Positions 35,057 through 48,634 of a stretch of 64,000 nt of DNA are shown here, piece by piece. Numbering within the stretch: position 1 is the first letter of the stretch; each line of letters starts with the position of its first letter. The DNA comes from Stachybotrys elegans (Eukaryota > Ascomycota > Sordariomycetes > Hypocreales > Stachybotryaceae). Where the stretch lies: positions 1,860,001-1,924,000 of the forward strand of contig JAGPNK010000009.1 in NCBI GenBank assembly GCA_020746835.1, given 5' to 3'. A model generated the notes under the pieces. It had not been told where the DNA came from and did not search any database. It saw only the letters and a program-made list of their open reading frames with translations. The position numbers and the translations under genes were made by a program.

Positions 35057-36447
35057 CTAGAACCGAGGAGTCTCGTAGAGCTCAGGTGTTACATAGACCT
35101 GCACACTGAGATCTTCCTTGTCCGAAGACTCTTTTCTACCAATACCGACAAACGTGAAAATACCGGGCATAGCAGACAGTTGCCTGTGGGTGCTACAGTT
35201 TTGTGTCAGTCATGGGAATGTCTGGGGGTTCGAGCGCTCACTTACAACACGTTGGACACCATCTCCTCCACGGTCTTGCCACCATCGTACCACTCGTATT
35301 TCTTAAACCATGCATCCAACCCTTGTGCAATAGCCTCATCGTTGTGGGCTTTGGATGCAGGGTAAAAGTATAGCTTCGGGATAGGGTAGGGCTTGTCTGG
35401 CGAGAGCGAGAAGTATAGGGATGACGGCTTCTGTGCGAAACGAACACGGCGCTTCGTGTCTGACTCACTAGTCTGCTCACGCTTCTCTGCGGGATATTCG
35501 CTTCCGCAGGCGAGGCAAATGAGGTCCCGGATCTTCTGCTCTTCTCCCTCCATGGTTGGGATCTGTCCTCCTAGCGTATAAAAGTCCCAGATATCATCGA
35601 ATGTGTCTCCCCAGTATCGGATGTAAATTTTGAGGCGTGCCTTTCCAGGTTTCACGAAGTCTGTCGAGAGACCTCTAGCACAGGACTCGTACTCTGGCCT
35701 CGCCTCCACATAATTCTCGATCATGTTGAGTGCCAAGAGTATGTTAGGGTGGTACCCAATATCTGGGATTTGTCGAATTCCAAGGCTTATAGCCTGGAAT
35801 CGATTGAACCCTTTGTCTATCCCCACGAAATCCGGAGGGAAGTAGCTCTTGGCCATCACCGGCAAGAGTTCAGGGGCAAGTTTCGTTATCTTGGGATTGA
35901 TGTCAAAGCCTAGGATTGTTGGGGTCCGGAATCCGGCCTCAGCAACCAGCGCTTTCTGCTTGCTAGGCGTGTCATTGGAATACACACACCACCTAGAGAG
36001 CGCGCGATGCTATATGGGGTCAGCCATGCCATAATGTCAAGGCCCAAGGCAGGGACTACTTACCCAACTGTCGTCAAACATCGGGCTCGTCATAGAGAGA
36101 GTTTTGATGACAGCGTTCACATTGGGTGACTCCAAGGGATGCTCGTCATCAGCAGGCCGGAGCTGTGAGAGATCAAGAACAAACCGGACTCCCGGATTTC
36201 TCGTCGTGCCTTTGAACTCAAAGCTATACTCGAACGGACTCCCATCCCAACCGACAGCAGTTGGTAGACTGCCCGGCCCAGGAGCAGAACCGAGAAGAGG
36301 ACAAATCGTATCCCTGTAGAAGTCCAGAAATTGGTGCTTGGTTTGCTGGGGATAATTGGCCTCGTCAAGCATCCGCCAAAGATCGCGCCCACTGGTGCGC
36401 CACCAGTACAAGGCCCCATCCATCCTTGTGACCGGAATCGTTCCCAT
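35057..36447 (-). CDS. Aromatic prenyltransferase, DMATS/ABBA family
   Basis: Three exons on the minus strand: 36447-36064, 36009-35246, 35192-35057; 427 aa, standard for fungal DMATS enzymes. N-terminal DGALYWWRTSGRDLWRML, then GWDGSPFEYSFEFKG where Glu73 corresponds to the acidic residue that activates the aromatic acceptor. Diphosphate-shielding Lys/Tyr/Arg strands appear as RLKIYIRYWGDTF and PKLYFYPASKAHNDE; the C-terminus GIFTFVGIG closes the barrel. These soluble enzymes attach a prenyl group from dimethylallyl, geranyl or farnesyl diphosphate to indoles or phenols without the DDxxD motif of UbiA enzymes. Here the likely acceptor is the NR-PKS product. Donor length and regiochemistry cannot be read from sequence. 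Confidence 0.94.
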
Positions 36448-36873
36448 GTCTCGTGATTGATTGGGGTGTGTTTGAAACCGAATACTCTGTGTAGTAGGGA
36501 GACCAAGCGTGGTATGCGGTTACCAAGAATAAGAAGCACACAAAGCTGACATTATGCACAAACTCCACGAACTCGAATCAATTTATAACATGTATCTTGG
36601 CCAGCTTGAATTGAGGCTATTTTTAGCAAGACCTGGAAATCCCAATCACGTCTCAGCGTGGAGAGACCCCGAGGTACTGTTACACTCCCCGGTCGACGAT
36701 GGGTTCAATGAGCAGCGTGCCTCGGAAACGGATAGCTGACATTTTACTCGGGTACCGACACCAAGTACTGTGCTGTTGAAATCCTTCGATAACTTCAGCT
36801 GAATGTCAGACGTTGGCTCAGCCCCCGGCTAGACTTCCAAATTCAGATCAACGTAGCAGCCTCGCATTTCATT
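36448..36873. promoter_or_regulatory. Divergent promoter, DMATS / MBL-fold hydrolase
   Basis: 426 nt between divergent ATGs. TTACTCGG at 36744-36751 runs into GGTACCGAC; a related CCGAATACTCTG is at about 36479-36490. A TATA-like TTTATAAC is at about 36581-36588. No other gene seen. Confidence 0.55.
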
Positions 36874-37971
36874 ATGTCAGTCATGGAAGCGCTTGTCAAC
36901 ATCCCTCGGTCCGAGTCATCCGTTAATGTCCGAATTATTGATACGTACGTAACAATCATTCCGTTTTACTCGCTGAACTAACATGGATGCAGCAACACAC
37001 TCGTCTTCATCGATCCAAAACTATTCTGGCAGCCCGCGATAGAGGGATTCCATGGCCATCACGCCCCCATATACTGTTTCCTTATTTCCAACGGCAAGAG
37101 GCATGTCGTATTTGACCTGGGGACTCGCCCCGATTGGCAAAACTACGCCCCAAGGGTTGTGGCCCTCATAAAGGCGACCACAGTTGTAACGCCGGGTGTC
37201 GATGTGGCGACACTTCTCAACTCAGACACAAGTGGCGTGAATATACGCTCAGATGATGTCGAAGCAGTCATTTGGTCGCACAACCATTTTGACCACATAG
37301 GAGACGTCTCCACCTTCCCTCCTACTACTGAACTTGTCGTCGGTCCCGGCGTCAGTGCACTTTCATGGCCTGGGTGGCCACGACGCAACGACGCGATTGT
37401 GCGTGACAGCGATGCCGAAGGTCGACATGTTCGCGAAATATCCTTCAGTGGGGGGCTAAAAATAGGCCGCTTTGATGCATTTGACTTCTTTGGAGACGGC
37501 TCATTTTACTTATTGGATGCCCCAGGACATGCTACAGGGCATATATGCGGGCTTGCCCGGACAACGGCTGGCAACGACTCATCATTCGTCTTCATAGGCG
37601 CTGATGCTTGTCATCACCCCGGAGTTCTACGACCGAGCAATTATTTACCGCTTCCATCGGGCCAAGAGCTGAGCTGCGCATTGGGGCCTACACCGTGCCC
37701 CGGAGCTATACTCCAGTCACATTTGACCAGCGCTGGATCACCATTCTTTACAGTATCGGACGGGCCACTCTTCCCTGATCGTAAAGCGGCCCACGAGACT
37801 GTTCGAAAGATCCAAGAGCTTGACGCCCAAGACAATATTCTTGTCCTCATAGCTCATGACTTATCATTGCGGAGCTGTATACCGTTATTCCCAATGACAA
37901 TCAACCAATGGAAAGCGAAGGGATTGAAGAGCGAGACTCGCTGGTTATTTTGCAAGGACCTTTTGCCGTAA
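36874..37971 (+). CDS. Metallo-beta-lactamase-fold hydrolase (lactonase-like)
   Basis: Two exons, 36874-36944 and 36993-37971; 349 aa. Zinc-binding motif SHNHFDHIGD (HxHxDH), a third His in GHATGHICG, Asp in FIGADACHHPG and a late His in LIAHDLS complete a dinuclear site. The order and spacing resemble the N-acyl-homoserine-lactonase-like group rather than the ACP-thioesterase MBLs (AptB/AdaB type) that release products from TE-less NR-PKSs. Since this cluster's PKS has its own TE, the enzyme more likely opens or forms a lactone or hydrolyses an ester in tailoring. It shares a divergent promoter with DMATS. No signal peptide, so likely cytosolic. Confidence 0.88.
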
Positions 37972-38440
37972 TTGATCAGCGTGCGGGAACCCTACTGTAT
38001 TGTAGGCGTCTTAAACAGTTATCAGATTTAGTACAAAACTTTGCACAGCCGGGGATATCAACCTAACTGAAGCCTTGCAGCCCGTGCAGGTTACGCAAGC
38101 TTGCTCTCTCGGCTCCAAACCGTAATAGCAAACACCATTTGCAGATCTCAACGAGGTGGGTATTGCATTGCATCGTGGATTTGTCGCCAAAAGAGGGTGA
38201 GTCGCATCATGCTGCTCATGAATGTTCTGAAAGCTGCCAACCAGGATATATTTTGAACTTCTCACCTTTGGCCCTTTCCATCTTTGTCGGTTGATATCGA
38301 AAACTTGCGTTGGGTATGTAATTTTCTGACTAAGTGACGACATTCAAACGTATTTGCAGAAGAACGCTGAAAGAAGTAGTGAGGGACATTAATCTATATA
38401 TCGTTTATCATATGATTGTTGAACTAAGCCCGCCTTCGCG
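37972..38440. other. Intergenic, convergent 3' ends of MBL gene and PKS
   Basis: 469 nt spacer. One short minus-strand ORF (38011-38343) has no recognisable feature. Nothing else seen. Confidence 0.55.
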
Positions 38441-41400
38441 TCAAGTTGCCAAGCCAACGTGCTCACACAAAAATCGGTATCCTTCCCGTACCGCACTTGC
38501 AGCTGCTTCGTTACCTCTATGGCTGGGCAGAATGTCAAACAGATGGGGCACATCTTCCAGGATCTCCAATCTGGCGTCTATACCAGCATCCAGCATGGCC
38601 TGCCACGTACGCTCAGCCTGGCGCCAAGGAATGAGGTCATCCTGACGCGGATGGATAAGAAATGTTGGTGTCTTGTACGTGCCCTTACGAACTTGTGCGA
38701 GAGGACTGATGGCCTGCATGGCCTCATTCGTTGGGGTCGCCAGGTCTCGTTGCTTATCGTTCTTATCCAATCCATTGAGCAATACATCCAAGGTACGCCC
38801 GTGCCAGTTCATGTAGAGTGCAATGCGGCTGCGTGGATCTGATGGAGCCATCCAGCCTCCTAATGCCCGTTTAGATGGTGGGACGTTGTAGCGTGTAATT
38901 GGAGTGTCAAAGACGCCCGCCCAAGCTTGCTCGTCGAGCTGGTATTCGGTTATGGTTTGGTCGAACACGCCCGCACGTGAACCTTCAGGGATGTTCTGCG
39001 AGAGCCAAAAAGGATCTTCATAGTCCGTGGGACTGTACAGGGCGAAGACAGCTTCAGGTGGTCGTATGTTCTTAGCGCTGGACGTCCATGCGAGCGACAT
39101 TGCCAGTTGTCCACCGGTAGACCAGCCGACGGCAACAACTCTGTCTGCGATTTGGATGTCGTCTCTGGAAAGATGGAGTTCTGGGAGCACCGTTCGGGCC
39201 CATGCTAATGCGTCAGACACATCGTCCATAGGCCCGTTGAGTAGAGTTGTTTCAGGACAAAGCCTGTAATCAATGCTGATTGGTAAGAAGCCAGCCTCGA
39301 GAAGCGTAGCTGTCTGTTGTGGTCGAATATCATCCCTTGAGAGCATAATATGCCCCCCTCCATGGATCATGAGGGCTAGATGAACGTGGTTAGTCTTTTC
39401 GCCCTGACCATGGATAGCGAAGATGGTATCTCACCTACAGGAAGTTCAACACCTGGCCGTACCAGTCTGTCGGGATAGTAGATGTCGGCGTCGAGTTTGA
39501 GCCCATCTATCTCTTTGAAGGTAACCGTCTCTTTGAGCAGTGTTGGCCTTTCACTAGGTTGCCTCACCGCTGCTGGTAGGGAGTCCCGGAGTGACTGGCT
39601 TGGGGATGCTGTAATAACACGCAGTATATCGGATTCGGGGGAGGAGGTATCGCTCCACTCAACCCACCCGAACCCTGCCCTTTCCAAGTCACGTTTCCAT
39701 CGTCGTTCATCGGCCAAGGCGTGGCTGCGGTCGTCTTTGAAAAGCCACCACCCCTCAAGAAGCCCAAAGACCAGGTCAAACCAATAAAGGTTGCGTGTGA
39801 GCTCAACGAGACACAATAATCCGTCGGGCCGTAGCATCTTCTTAATATTGGTCGTCGAGTGTACAAGATCAGCGGTGGCGTGAATGCAATTGGTGGATAG
39901 AATGATGTCGTATGCGCCCACGAACTCTGCTGCCGGTTCCTCCTCAATGTTGAGCACCTTGTATCGTACCATGGGCCATTTGGAGAATTTGCGGCTAGCA
40001 GAAGCCACAAGGGACGGGGAAAGATCGGTGAATGTATATGTGAAAGGATGGTCGGGCCCAAGCGCAGCCAATGTCTGGATGATGTGCTGGGATGTCCCTC
40101 CGGTGCCTGCCCCGAGCTCCAGGATCCTCAGTTCACGCTTACCTGCGACCGAGCTCAGTAATGACGACAGGTACTGCGCGAGGACGAGCGTGCCTGTCTT
40201 GAACATGGGCGCATTTGTATAGACGTCGCCGAGAAGGTTGCGTGTCGCCGAGTCGCCGAATAGCAGCCCCAACGGGTCGGCGGTTCCAGAAAGACACTGT
40301 GCTAGTTTTGGAGCTGTCTTGTGCAAAAGCAGTGTCTCGGAGACATGTTGAGGGAAAGACTTGAGCATCTCGTCATGTAAAGCTGGCGCTGGAGTAGTAG
40401 GGATACTTGCTGTGGTGCGGCGGAAGCTGTTGTCGGCCTCCCTCTCCACGAGCCCGGCATCCTCCAAGATCTTGTACAGCTGAGGAATAAGTTTGGCATG
40501 CTTTTGAATGAAGGGAATCTCGGGGACTCTCTCCCCGGGGTGCAATTTGGACAAATCGAATCCCAGCTGAGAAAAGGCCGAAACCACGTATTGGGTCACC
40601 AGACTGGACTGGAGAGGCAATACCTTGGTGCAGAAACCTGTAAAGGCAGTGTCCTGGGAGTACTTGTCGTAGGTCTCCTTCGCAACGGCGAATTGTGTGC
40701 GAGCCATCACTGCCAAGTCAACTGGGCTCTTGTCTCCAGCTTGGCGCTCATCACTAGGACCTAAAACCGGACCAGGCTTGGCGATCATCCTGTCCTTGGT
40801 CTTTTCAATTTTCACAGCCTCGGCATTCAAGGGTGCTGCCGAGCCCCCGCTGCGAATGGCCGTGATCAAGCGTGCCACCGACGCGATGTCGTCACATAGA
40901 GCAAACTGTTTCTGAGAAAGATCAGCATATAGTTGAGTCGCGATCTCGTTCAAAACCTCCGTGACAAGAAGAGAGTCAACGCCAAGTTCGTCGAGCTTCG
41001 CTTCGGGTGGAATCTCCACCACGTCCATCTCTAGGATTGATGCAAACAGACTGCGCACCGATTGCAATACATCCAGTCCATCGACGGGTGCTTCTGTTTC
41101 CAGATTCGTCACTGCAATCTCGTCGTATGGTATGGACTGCTTCTCATGATGAAGTTCGGAAGTCGATGGTGTACCCGTGCCATATCCTGAGTCCAGTACA
41201 GCATCGCTGTCAAGGGTCTGTGTTGTGGTGGCAATCATTGAGACTGGGAGCGTGGCCGGGACCAGATTGATAGTCCTGTTCAATGACGACAAAGTTCTTG
41301 CCAGAGACTTGAATGCTACACTGTGGAAAACTGCGCCGAGTATGGCGACCATGAGATCTCCACTCTGCGCATCGCAAACAAAGATGTCGTTGACCATGCT

Positions 41401-44400
41401 GGACTTGTTGATATCGTCCGAGCGAGTGTAGACAGCCCATGCTCCAACGCTTGCTCGATTTGCGGTGAATGCCGCGGAAAAGAGCACTTCTTCCAACGCT
41501 GTGCAGACGAGCACCTCGCCGGGTTCCCGGGGACAAAGGCAGTTTGTGTGAATGCCTGCCACCTGGAGGAAGGAGTCTATAGACACAGGATCACATTGAC
41601 CCACCTCTAAGCCAGGTGGCATGTTAGCTGGGTTCGCAACCTGACCAACTGCCTCGTTTCCCATTGCGGATATGCTCTGTACCCGGCGGTAGTACTCGGC
41701 GTAATCAACGACCGAGGAGAAGACGGTATATACCATCGAACCGCTGAGGCCGGTGGACGACTGCACGCTTCGAGACCGATTGATGCCGAACCTCTGGAGC
41801 CATTTGATCCGCTTTGCTGCCTCAGCATCGTTGGCCGAGACCCAGTTGATGTTGCCACGAGCATGCTCCGTCTGGGTATCGCCTCTATTATCCTTTGTCG
41901 ATCTGCGTGAACTAATGGTGAAGGTCCAACTCCGCCGCGCAGAACCGCGAGGAGTCAGCTCACATGAAACAGATTCAGTTCCCAGCCCAAGTGGCGCTGA
42001 CATGGTGAGCCCTTCAACGTGAGCTATCTCCGAGGTTGCCTTCGGGCCACTGGGCAACTCCGAGGCACATCGGGCAGCCAGCTCGATGTACATCGACGCT
42101 GGACACAGACTATGCCCAGCAACAGCATGACCCTTGACTGCAAGCTGGAATGTCGGGTGCGAGGCATCGATGGAGAAGACTGAAGGTCCACTTACTCCGC
42201 CGTCGTGTTGAAGAGTTACGAGACCAGATTTAACCGCTGTCGCTGTCTTCAATGGCAGCCAGTGACTTGTTTTGTCAAATTGGTATGGCGGAATGTTGAT
42301 ATCTTGATAGCGATATGCTGAGGCACGTTGAAAAGGCCAGTATTGCACAGCGGCCCCTGCTTTCCACACGTCACACGTCGTCTTTGCCAGAGTTTCGACT
42401 GAGCGGGCGCCTCCCAAATCAATAGGCAAGAAGATGTCTGATCGTTCGGGCCTTGCAATGGCTCGACGTGCCATGGAGATGATGGGAGTTGCCGATCCAG
42501 CTTCAAGCCACACAGCTGATTGCAGTCGGCCAGCAATTCTCTGAACCGCATCATCGAAGTAAACGGGCTGCCGAGTGTGTTGAACGATCTGCTCTGCAGT
42601 GAATGAGGACCAATTTCCTCCAGCTGTGCATGTCTCGACAGGCAAAGTAGGTGGTCGGATGTCAATTGACCTAGCCACATCTGCAAGCTTTTCCAAAATA
42701 CCATCTGAAAGGTAGGAGTGGTAAGCATGGGTGTTACCGAGCCGAGATGTCTTGAAAGCCGCACACTCTGATGCGGCTCTCTCGATAGATGGCCGGTCAC
42801 CTGCAAGAACGAAGCTCCGAGGACCGTTGTAACAAGCAATGTCGACACGCAGTCCTTCATTCGCTTCTACCTTTGTGACAATACTCTCGATTTCTGCCCG
42901 CGAGCACTCGACCGAGAGCATAGCCCCGCCTTCGGGACCCCAGGTGTCACGGACGAGGCGAGCGCGGCCGGAAATCAGCTTGAATGAATCCTCTAGCGTT
43001 ATAGAGCCGGCAACGCACAGCGCAGCCAATTGTCCAAAGCTGTGGCCTATCAAGGTATCGACTTGGAGACCGCCATGGATCCACGTCATGGCAGAGGCGA
43101 CTTGGGAAGCGAGCAGCATGCAGTGAAGGGCCACGATGTCTTCAGTATCAGTGCCCTCGAATATATCGGGGAAGATACTTGGGAGACCCAGACTGTTGCA
43201 AGCAGCATCACAATCATTCTGTAAAACATGAGCAAGTGTCCTATAAGAATTTGCCGCGGCTTGGTGCCACTTACCAACTGTCCTCTGAAGACATCGCTGT
43301 TCTCATAGAGCTCCTTGGACACGAGAACCCTGCGACCAGTTTGACCGCCAAAGCACAACACTACCGGCAGCTCAGCTGTTGTGGTTGTGCTACTGGCAGC
43401 TAGAGCCAGCTTGTCTATTGCTTCCTGGGCGTTGCTAGCCGTGATAGCAATCCGATGATCGAACGAAGAATTATGGGAGCGCGCCAGTTTAAGGGCAATA
43501 TCCCCCAGTTTTTCAACATTGTCAAGAAGATATGGCTCAAGTGCGCGAACGTAGGCAGTTAGATGACTTGTCGTCTTGGCGCTAACAAGAAGAGGGAAGA
43601 TGCTTGGCCGGTCTTCCGAACCACTGTGCACAGGGCGATTGACCCTATATTCACGGAGCAGAACAGCTGCGTTGCTCCCAGAGGCGCCGTAGTTGTTGAC
43701 TAGAGCAATCTTGCGTCTTGGCCTCCAGTCCTGGGTAGTCGTGGGCACGACAATGCGGTCTTCTCGGTAGGTCTTGATTTGAGGATGAAGTGAGATGAAG
43801 TTGGCCTGCTTCGGAACGGTTCCGTGCTGCATCATCAAAAGCGATTTTATAACGCCTGCGGCGCCGGAAGCAGCTTCAGTGTGGCCAATATTATCCTTGA
43901 CGGAACCTATAAAGAGCTCCTGATCGCGTGACGGACCGCTGAGTGCTCTCCGAACGCTCTCGTATTCGATAGGGTCTCCGACCAGTGTGCCTAAATGCGA
44001 TGTCATTAAAATTTCAAGAGATTGGCTGGCCTCTGTAACATGCTTACCAGTACCGTGCGCTTCCACATAAGTAATCTCCTCGGGTGCTATCTTACCCGCC
44101 TGCAATACGCGGGTGTACAGAGCCGACTGAGACCCAGAGTCTGGCACAGTGATGGAGCTGAGGTTAGAGTTTTGGTTGATGGCGGAACCGGCGATGACTC
44201 CAATGACCCGGTCACCGTCGGCGACAGCTTGAGACAGCGGCTTGAGGATGATGATACCGGCACCTTCTCCTCGGCAATAGCCACCAGCATTGGCATCAAA
44301 CGCTCTGGAGCATCCCTTGGGGTTAAGAAATGATCCGGCAGCCAAGTTTTGGTGCAATTTCGGGCTCGTAATGACATTGACTCCTCCAGCCAGGGCCATC

Positions 44401-46175
44401 GAGCATTCACCCCCAAGTAGGGCCTAGACTGTCAGCACCTATTCCACTCAATCGATGGGGGAGAGGCATTTGCATTGCAAAAGTAGGGGACTTACCTTGC
44501 AGGCTGTGTGGATAGCAACTGCTGAAGATGAGCAGGCAGTGTCCAATGTGATGGATGGCCCAGACCACCCAAAGAAATGGCTAATCCGACCACTGATGAA
44601 TGCGCGGAGTGTTCCCGTGGCTGAGAAGGCAGTAGCATTGCTTGATGCAACATTATCTTCATAATCAACAGCTCCCACCCCGAGGTAACACCCAATATCC
44701 GAGTTTCTGGATGCAGTGGGTTGACGGAAGTACCCTGAGCTTTCAAGTGCCTCGTAAGCAACTTGCAATGCTAGCCGTTGCTGCGGATCCATCGACTTGG
44801 CCTCGCGACCAGATATGCCAAAGAATCTGTGATCAAAGGCATCAGGGTTGTCAAGGAAGTTGCCATAGAACTTTGGGAGCTTGGGCTCCCTGCCAATACT
44901 GCCTGCATCGAACCGCTCCACTGGTACTTCACCGACTGCCGTCTTTCCTCCCTCGAGGAGCCGCCAAAACTCATCAAGGTTCTCAGCTTTAGGAAACCTG
45001 CAGGCCATTCCAACAACGGCGATCTCGTCCCAGACATTTTGCTTGTCGTCGTCAGATGAGAGGTTTCTGTGCTGTGGTTTGGGAGAAAGTGAACGTGGGA
45101 TGCATGCGCCTCCGTGAGCTCTGAACACAACCTCATCCACAGGCACCGTACCGATGGCTAGCTTGACGGTCTGAAACCAGTGAGCGCGCTTGCAGAGTAT
45201 GAGGTCGATAGCTGCATCGTGTAGAGCGCCACTCTCGATGATATGGCCATCAACCGTAGCTCTGAGCGGCAGGCGCAGCGTTTCTGCCGATGGGAGCCGG
45301 AGATTATCATTTTCAGCACACAGGGTCTTGATGATGTCGGCGACAGCATGGTGTCGCGGATCGTGGTAAGAGCCATGCAGACCAATCGGCACTCCTATTA
45401 TCTTATGCTCGCGTGCGAGCGCCAGAAAGCCGTCTACGCTGCCAATGGGTAAGGTGACGGTAAACGCTGTATCATCCGTGTTGCATGAGACATAAGCCTG
45501 TGTCTTTGGTCAGCTATCAGTCTACGCTCAAAGTGCCATAATGGAACCTACCCCGGGAGTAGACTCGATGCAAGCATCAAGAAACGCTCTGTCCGCCGCT
45601 GTCTTCCAGCGCATGGATATGGCAGTGGCCTTGTCCCGCGTCACGTGTAGCGCATCTTCGGCATCGACAACAGCTCCGATGCAAGCGGCCAGTCTGATAG
45701 CATTTGAGATGTTTTGCTCAAACGACTTCTGCGTATGAGCAGATGCGAGAGCGGCAGCCGAAAGAAAGCCAATGCAGAATCCTTGGGCATCCTCGAAGTC
45801 TGGTAAACTCCATTCTTGATCGGTTCCCAGAGGCTGAGAGCGAATGAGGTGAACGGTTTGTAGAATAATCGTGAGAGGAGCCAAGTGCGTATTCGTAAAG
45901 CCTTGAGGGTCGCAGGGGGTTCCTGATAAGAAGGCTTGTAGTTCCTCGAGCTTCTTGACAACAGAGGGGGCGCCAATCGACTCGTTCCGAATGGATTTAC
46001 AGAACGAAGGTAGTTCATCTATGACTTGTCGAGCAAATTCAAGGCGTTGATCCTGTTGAAACGTTGCTAATATGTCCTGGGTAATCTCTCTACCACAGTT
46101 GGTCACCTGTGGGCCAAACAAGGCGAGTCTGAGTCCGTCCAGGCGGCTGGGTGGTTCTGTAGTGGTTGAAGCCAT
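38441..46175 (-). CDS. Non-reducing polyketide synthase, SAT-KS-AT-PT-ACP-CMeT-TE
   Basis: Six exons on the minus strand: 46175-45552, 45497-44496, 44423-44048, 43990-43275, 43218-39435, 39375-38441; 2478 aa. Domains: SAT with Cys134 in GFCIG; KS from about 370 with Cys530 in DTACSSS, EAHGTGTLVGDP and [13 protein letters not shown] with Ser966 in GHSFG; PT with His1270 in [11 protein letters not shown]; one ACP with Ser1655 in LGVDSLLV; C-methyltransferase with LELGAGTGG near 1940; and a C-terminal esterase-type TE with HGGGH and Ser2253 in VGWSTGG. This order is that of the methylated-orsellinate synthases (5-methylorsellinate, 3,5-dimethylorsellinate). It should condense acetyl/malonyl units, C-methylate and release a resorcylic acid; the methyl number is not predictable here. 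The final intron (39376-39434) hides the TE, which otherwise looks like a separate esterase. Confidence 0.95.
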
Positions 46176-46822
46176 AGTCTATAGTTACTGTGTTGAAACG
46201 ATGAAAGTATTCAGGCAACAGGTCACTGGCTATAGTTTGACACGGAATTGATTCTCTTTTGTCTTCCTATCTCACGACCATTCATGTCATACAACGTATC
46301 TCGACACAAGCATAGCCAGACGATGATGGCTTATCGCGGCGTATCCTTGCAGCTCCAAACCCAACTCAGGAACAGGTGGCGACGTGGGTTACCCGTACCC
46401 GAAGATCTGGGAAACCATACAGTGGATCCAACACCTGCTGTTCCTGTGTATGTTTTACTTGGTGTTGGTTTGCAGCTGACTCAGGCTAAACATCCGTCGC
46501 CGGTCAGTACCCCGAGTATTCATACAGGTTACACTTTGGGCCAATGAAATCCCAAGTTCTTGCCTCAAGTGTCTGTTTTGGGTAGCCAAAGTCGCCGTGT
46601 CCGATTGCCGATGGGCCAACGCACAATGGAGCTGGACCAAAGGGTCGTCTACCCCGTTCAGCACAGTAGATTGTTAATAACGCTCGGAAGTTATCCTATC
46701 AGCATGCGCAGTGTGCTTGTGAGACGCTTGATTCAATAAACAACACGCTCCTACCAGCTACATCACCTCGTGCACCAACGTGGATGTGGTAGTTGATAAC
46801 CGCAAAGCCCTTTTGGTCTGAA
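46176..46822. promoter_or_regulatory. Divergent promoter, PKS / P450-c
   Basis: 647 nt between divergent ATGs. One CCGAGTAT (reverse of ATACTCGG) at 46512-46519 lies near its middle in the context CCCCGAGTATTC. No gene supported. Confidence 0.5.
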
Positions 46823-48634
46823 ATGATGGTTCAAATCAAGTTCCCTTCATCCGATGCAGTCATCTACAGTTCTGCCATCGCGATACTGGCAATTACTATT
46901 TACTATGTCAGGGTATGGTGGCGTCTTCGGCACATTCCAGGGCCTTTCCCTGGGAACATGACAAACTTTCTGCGCGTGAAATGGGTCACGACAAAACGCG
47001 CACATCTAATTCTGCAGGAGATGCATGAAAAATACGGAGAGGTGGTTAGAATTGGCCCAAACACGGTGTCATTCAACAACCCGTCGATCATCCCCACCAT
47101 TTACACAGCGAGAACGGGATTTCCCAAGGTATGCGGCTGAGAATCCCGGTCGACACTATACAGCTAACCTCGAGGACCAGGCCAAGTTCTACAATACTCT
47201 GCAAGCCTACAGCCCAACAGGTGGCGCCTTGCCGGCGATTTTCAACACGACCGATGACAAGATGCACAAGCGACTCAAGACTCCTATATCTCCGCTCTTC
47301 GCACCGAATACTGTAACAGTGTACGAGGGGAGAGTCGATGAGGTCCTCGGAGTCTTGCAGAAACAGCTTGACGCAAAGTTCATTGGGAATTCCGAGGTCT
47401 TTGAGCTTGGGCAATGGCTCCAGTTCTTTGCGTTTGATGTCATGGGCACCCTGACCTTCTCCAAACGATACGGGTTTTTGGAGCATGGCAAAGATGAAGG
47501 CAACATGCTTGCGACTATTGTCGATTTTATGCGGCGATCAGCCCCGGTAAGTTTACTTAGTGCTTCTTTGAACAACGACTGATTCTGGCTATAGATGACA
47601 CAGATCCCCTGGCTTGACTGGCTCCTGCGCAAAAACCGTATCGGGGATTTCTTCCAACGAACCTTCTTCTCCCAACCATCGATGGGCATCCTGAACTTTA
47701 TTGCTAAAGCTATCAAAGAGAGACAGATAAAAGGAGAATCCGGAGCTGGAGAGGAAAAGGGTGACGCTGGCCACACCCAGGACTTCCTCGACAAGTATCT
47801 AGAGGTTCAGCGGAAGAGTCCTGATGTACCCCCATGGTATGCACCCTCCCTCAGACTACACTTCCATGGCAGATTACTGATATAATAGGGGCCCTACAAC
47901 ATGGGTGTTCTCAAACATTATTGCTGGCTCCGACTCAGTCGGTACCATCATGCGTACCGCCATGTTCAACATGTTGCTCTACAAGCACACGTTCCAGAAG
48001 CTTTACGACGAGCTGCAGGCAGCGAATGTCACCAGGCCCTACCCCAAATTCAGTGAGATACGGAACCTTCCTTACTTGGATGCCTGCGTCCAAGAGGCTA
48101 TCCGCATGCACCCGCCGTTCGCCCTGCCATTTGAGAGAGTGGTGCCAAAGGGTGGGATTGAGGTGCTCGGGTATCACATTCCAGAAGGGACCGATATCGG
48201 CGGCAATCCCTACGTCGTAAACAGACACAAGGGTACGTTTGGCATGGATGCCGAGTTTTGGAGGCCTGAACGCTGGTATGAGAAGGGCGAAGCCCACAAG
48301 GTCAAACTCGAGCAGAGTATGTTGACGGTATGTACATGCCCAAGAAGCGACAGTCCCCCCAAATTCTAACCCAGCGTGCGTCGACAGTTCGGTGCCGGGA
48401 GGCGCGTCTGTATCGGGAGACACATTGGTATCATGGAGGTCAAGAAGATCCTATCGTTTATGGTCATAAACTATGATGTAAGTCACAACTAGGGCCCGCT
48501 TCGAGTACCTTTACTTAACGCCTTTACAGATTAATATTGTGCGCCCGGAGCTATGGAGGGTTGAAAATTCCTGGTTTTTCTTCCAGAGGGGACTTTATAG
48601 TACAATTAAACCCCGGGCGTTACCTACCGAGTAA
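46823..48634 (+). CDS. Cytochrome P450 (P450-c), pisatin demethylase-like
   Basis: Six exons: 46823-47128, 47181-47546, 47595-47836, 47889-48327, 48388-48477, 48530-48634; 515 aa. Membrane anchor [17 protein letters not shown] and hinge [10 protein letters not shown]-helix [11 protein letters not shown]; ExxR as QEAIR; FWRPERW; heme loop [17 protein letters not shown]. This loop and its surroundings resemble the CYP57 (pisatin demethylase-like) group, common in secondary-metabolite clusters. A second ATG follows immediately (46826). It is divergent from the PKS, so it probably acts early on the polyketide or prenylated acid. Reaction unknown. The last exon is short and ends [10 protein letters not shown]. 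Confidence 0.92.

Noticed and set aside
38441..39370. Stand-alone alpha/beta hydrolase/esterase gene
   Set aside because: Its ATG (39370) is internal; a GTGAGA...TCTAG intron (39376-39434) joins it in frame to the PKS, giving [14 protein letters not shown]. It is the PKS TE domain.
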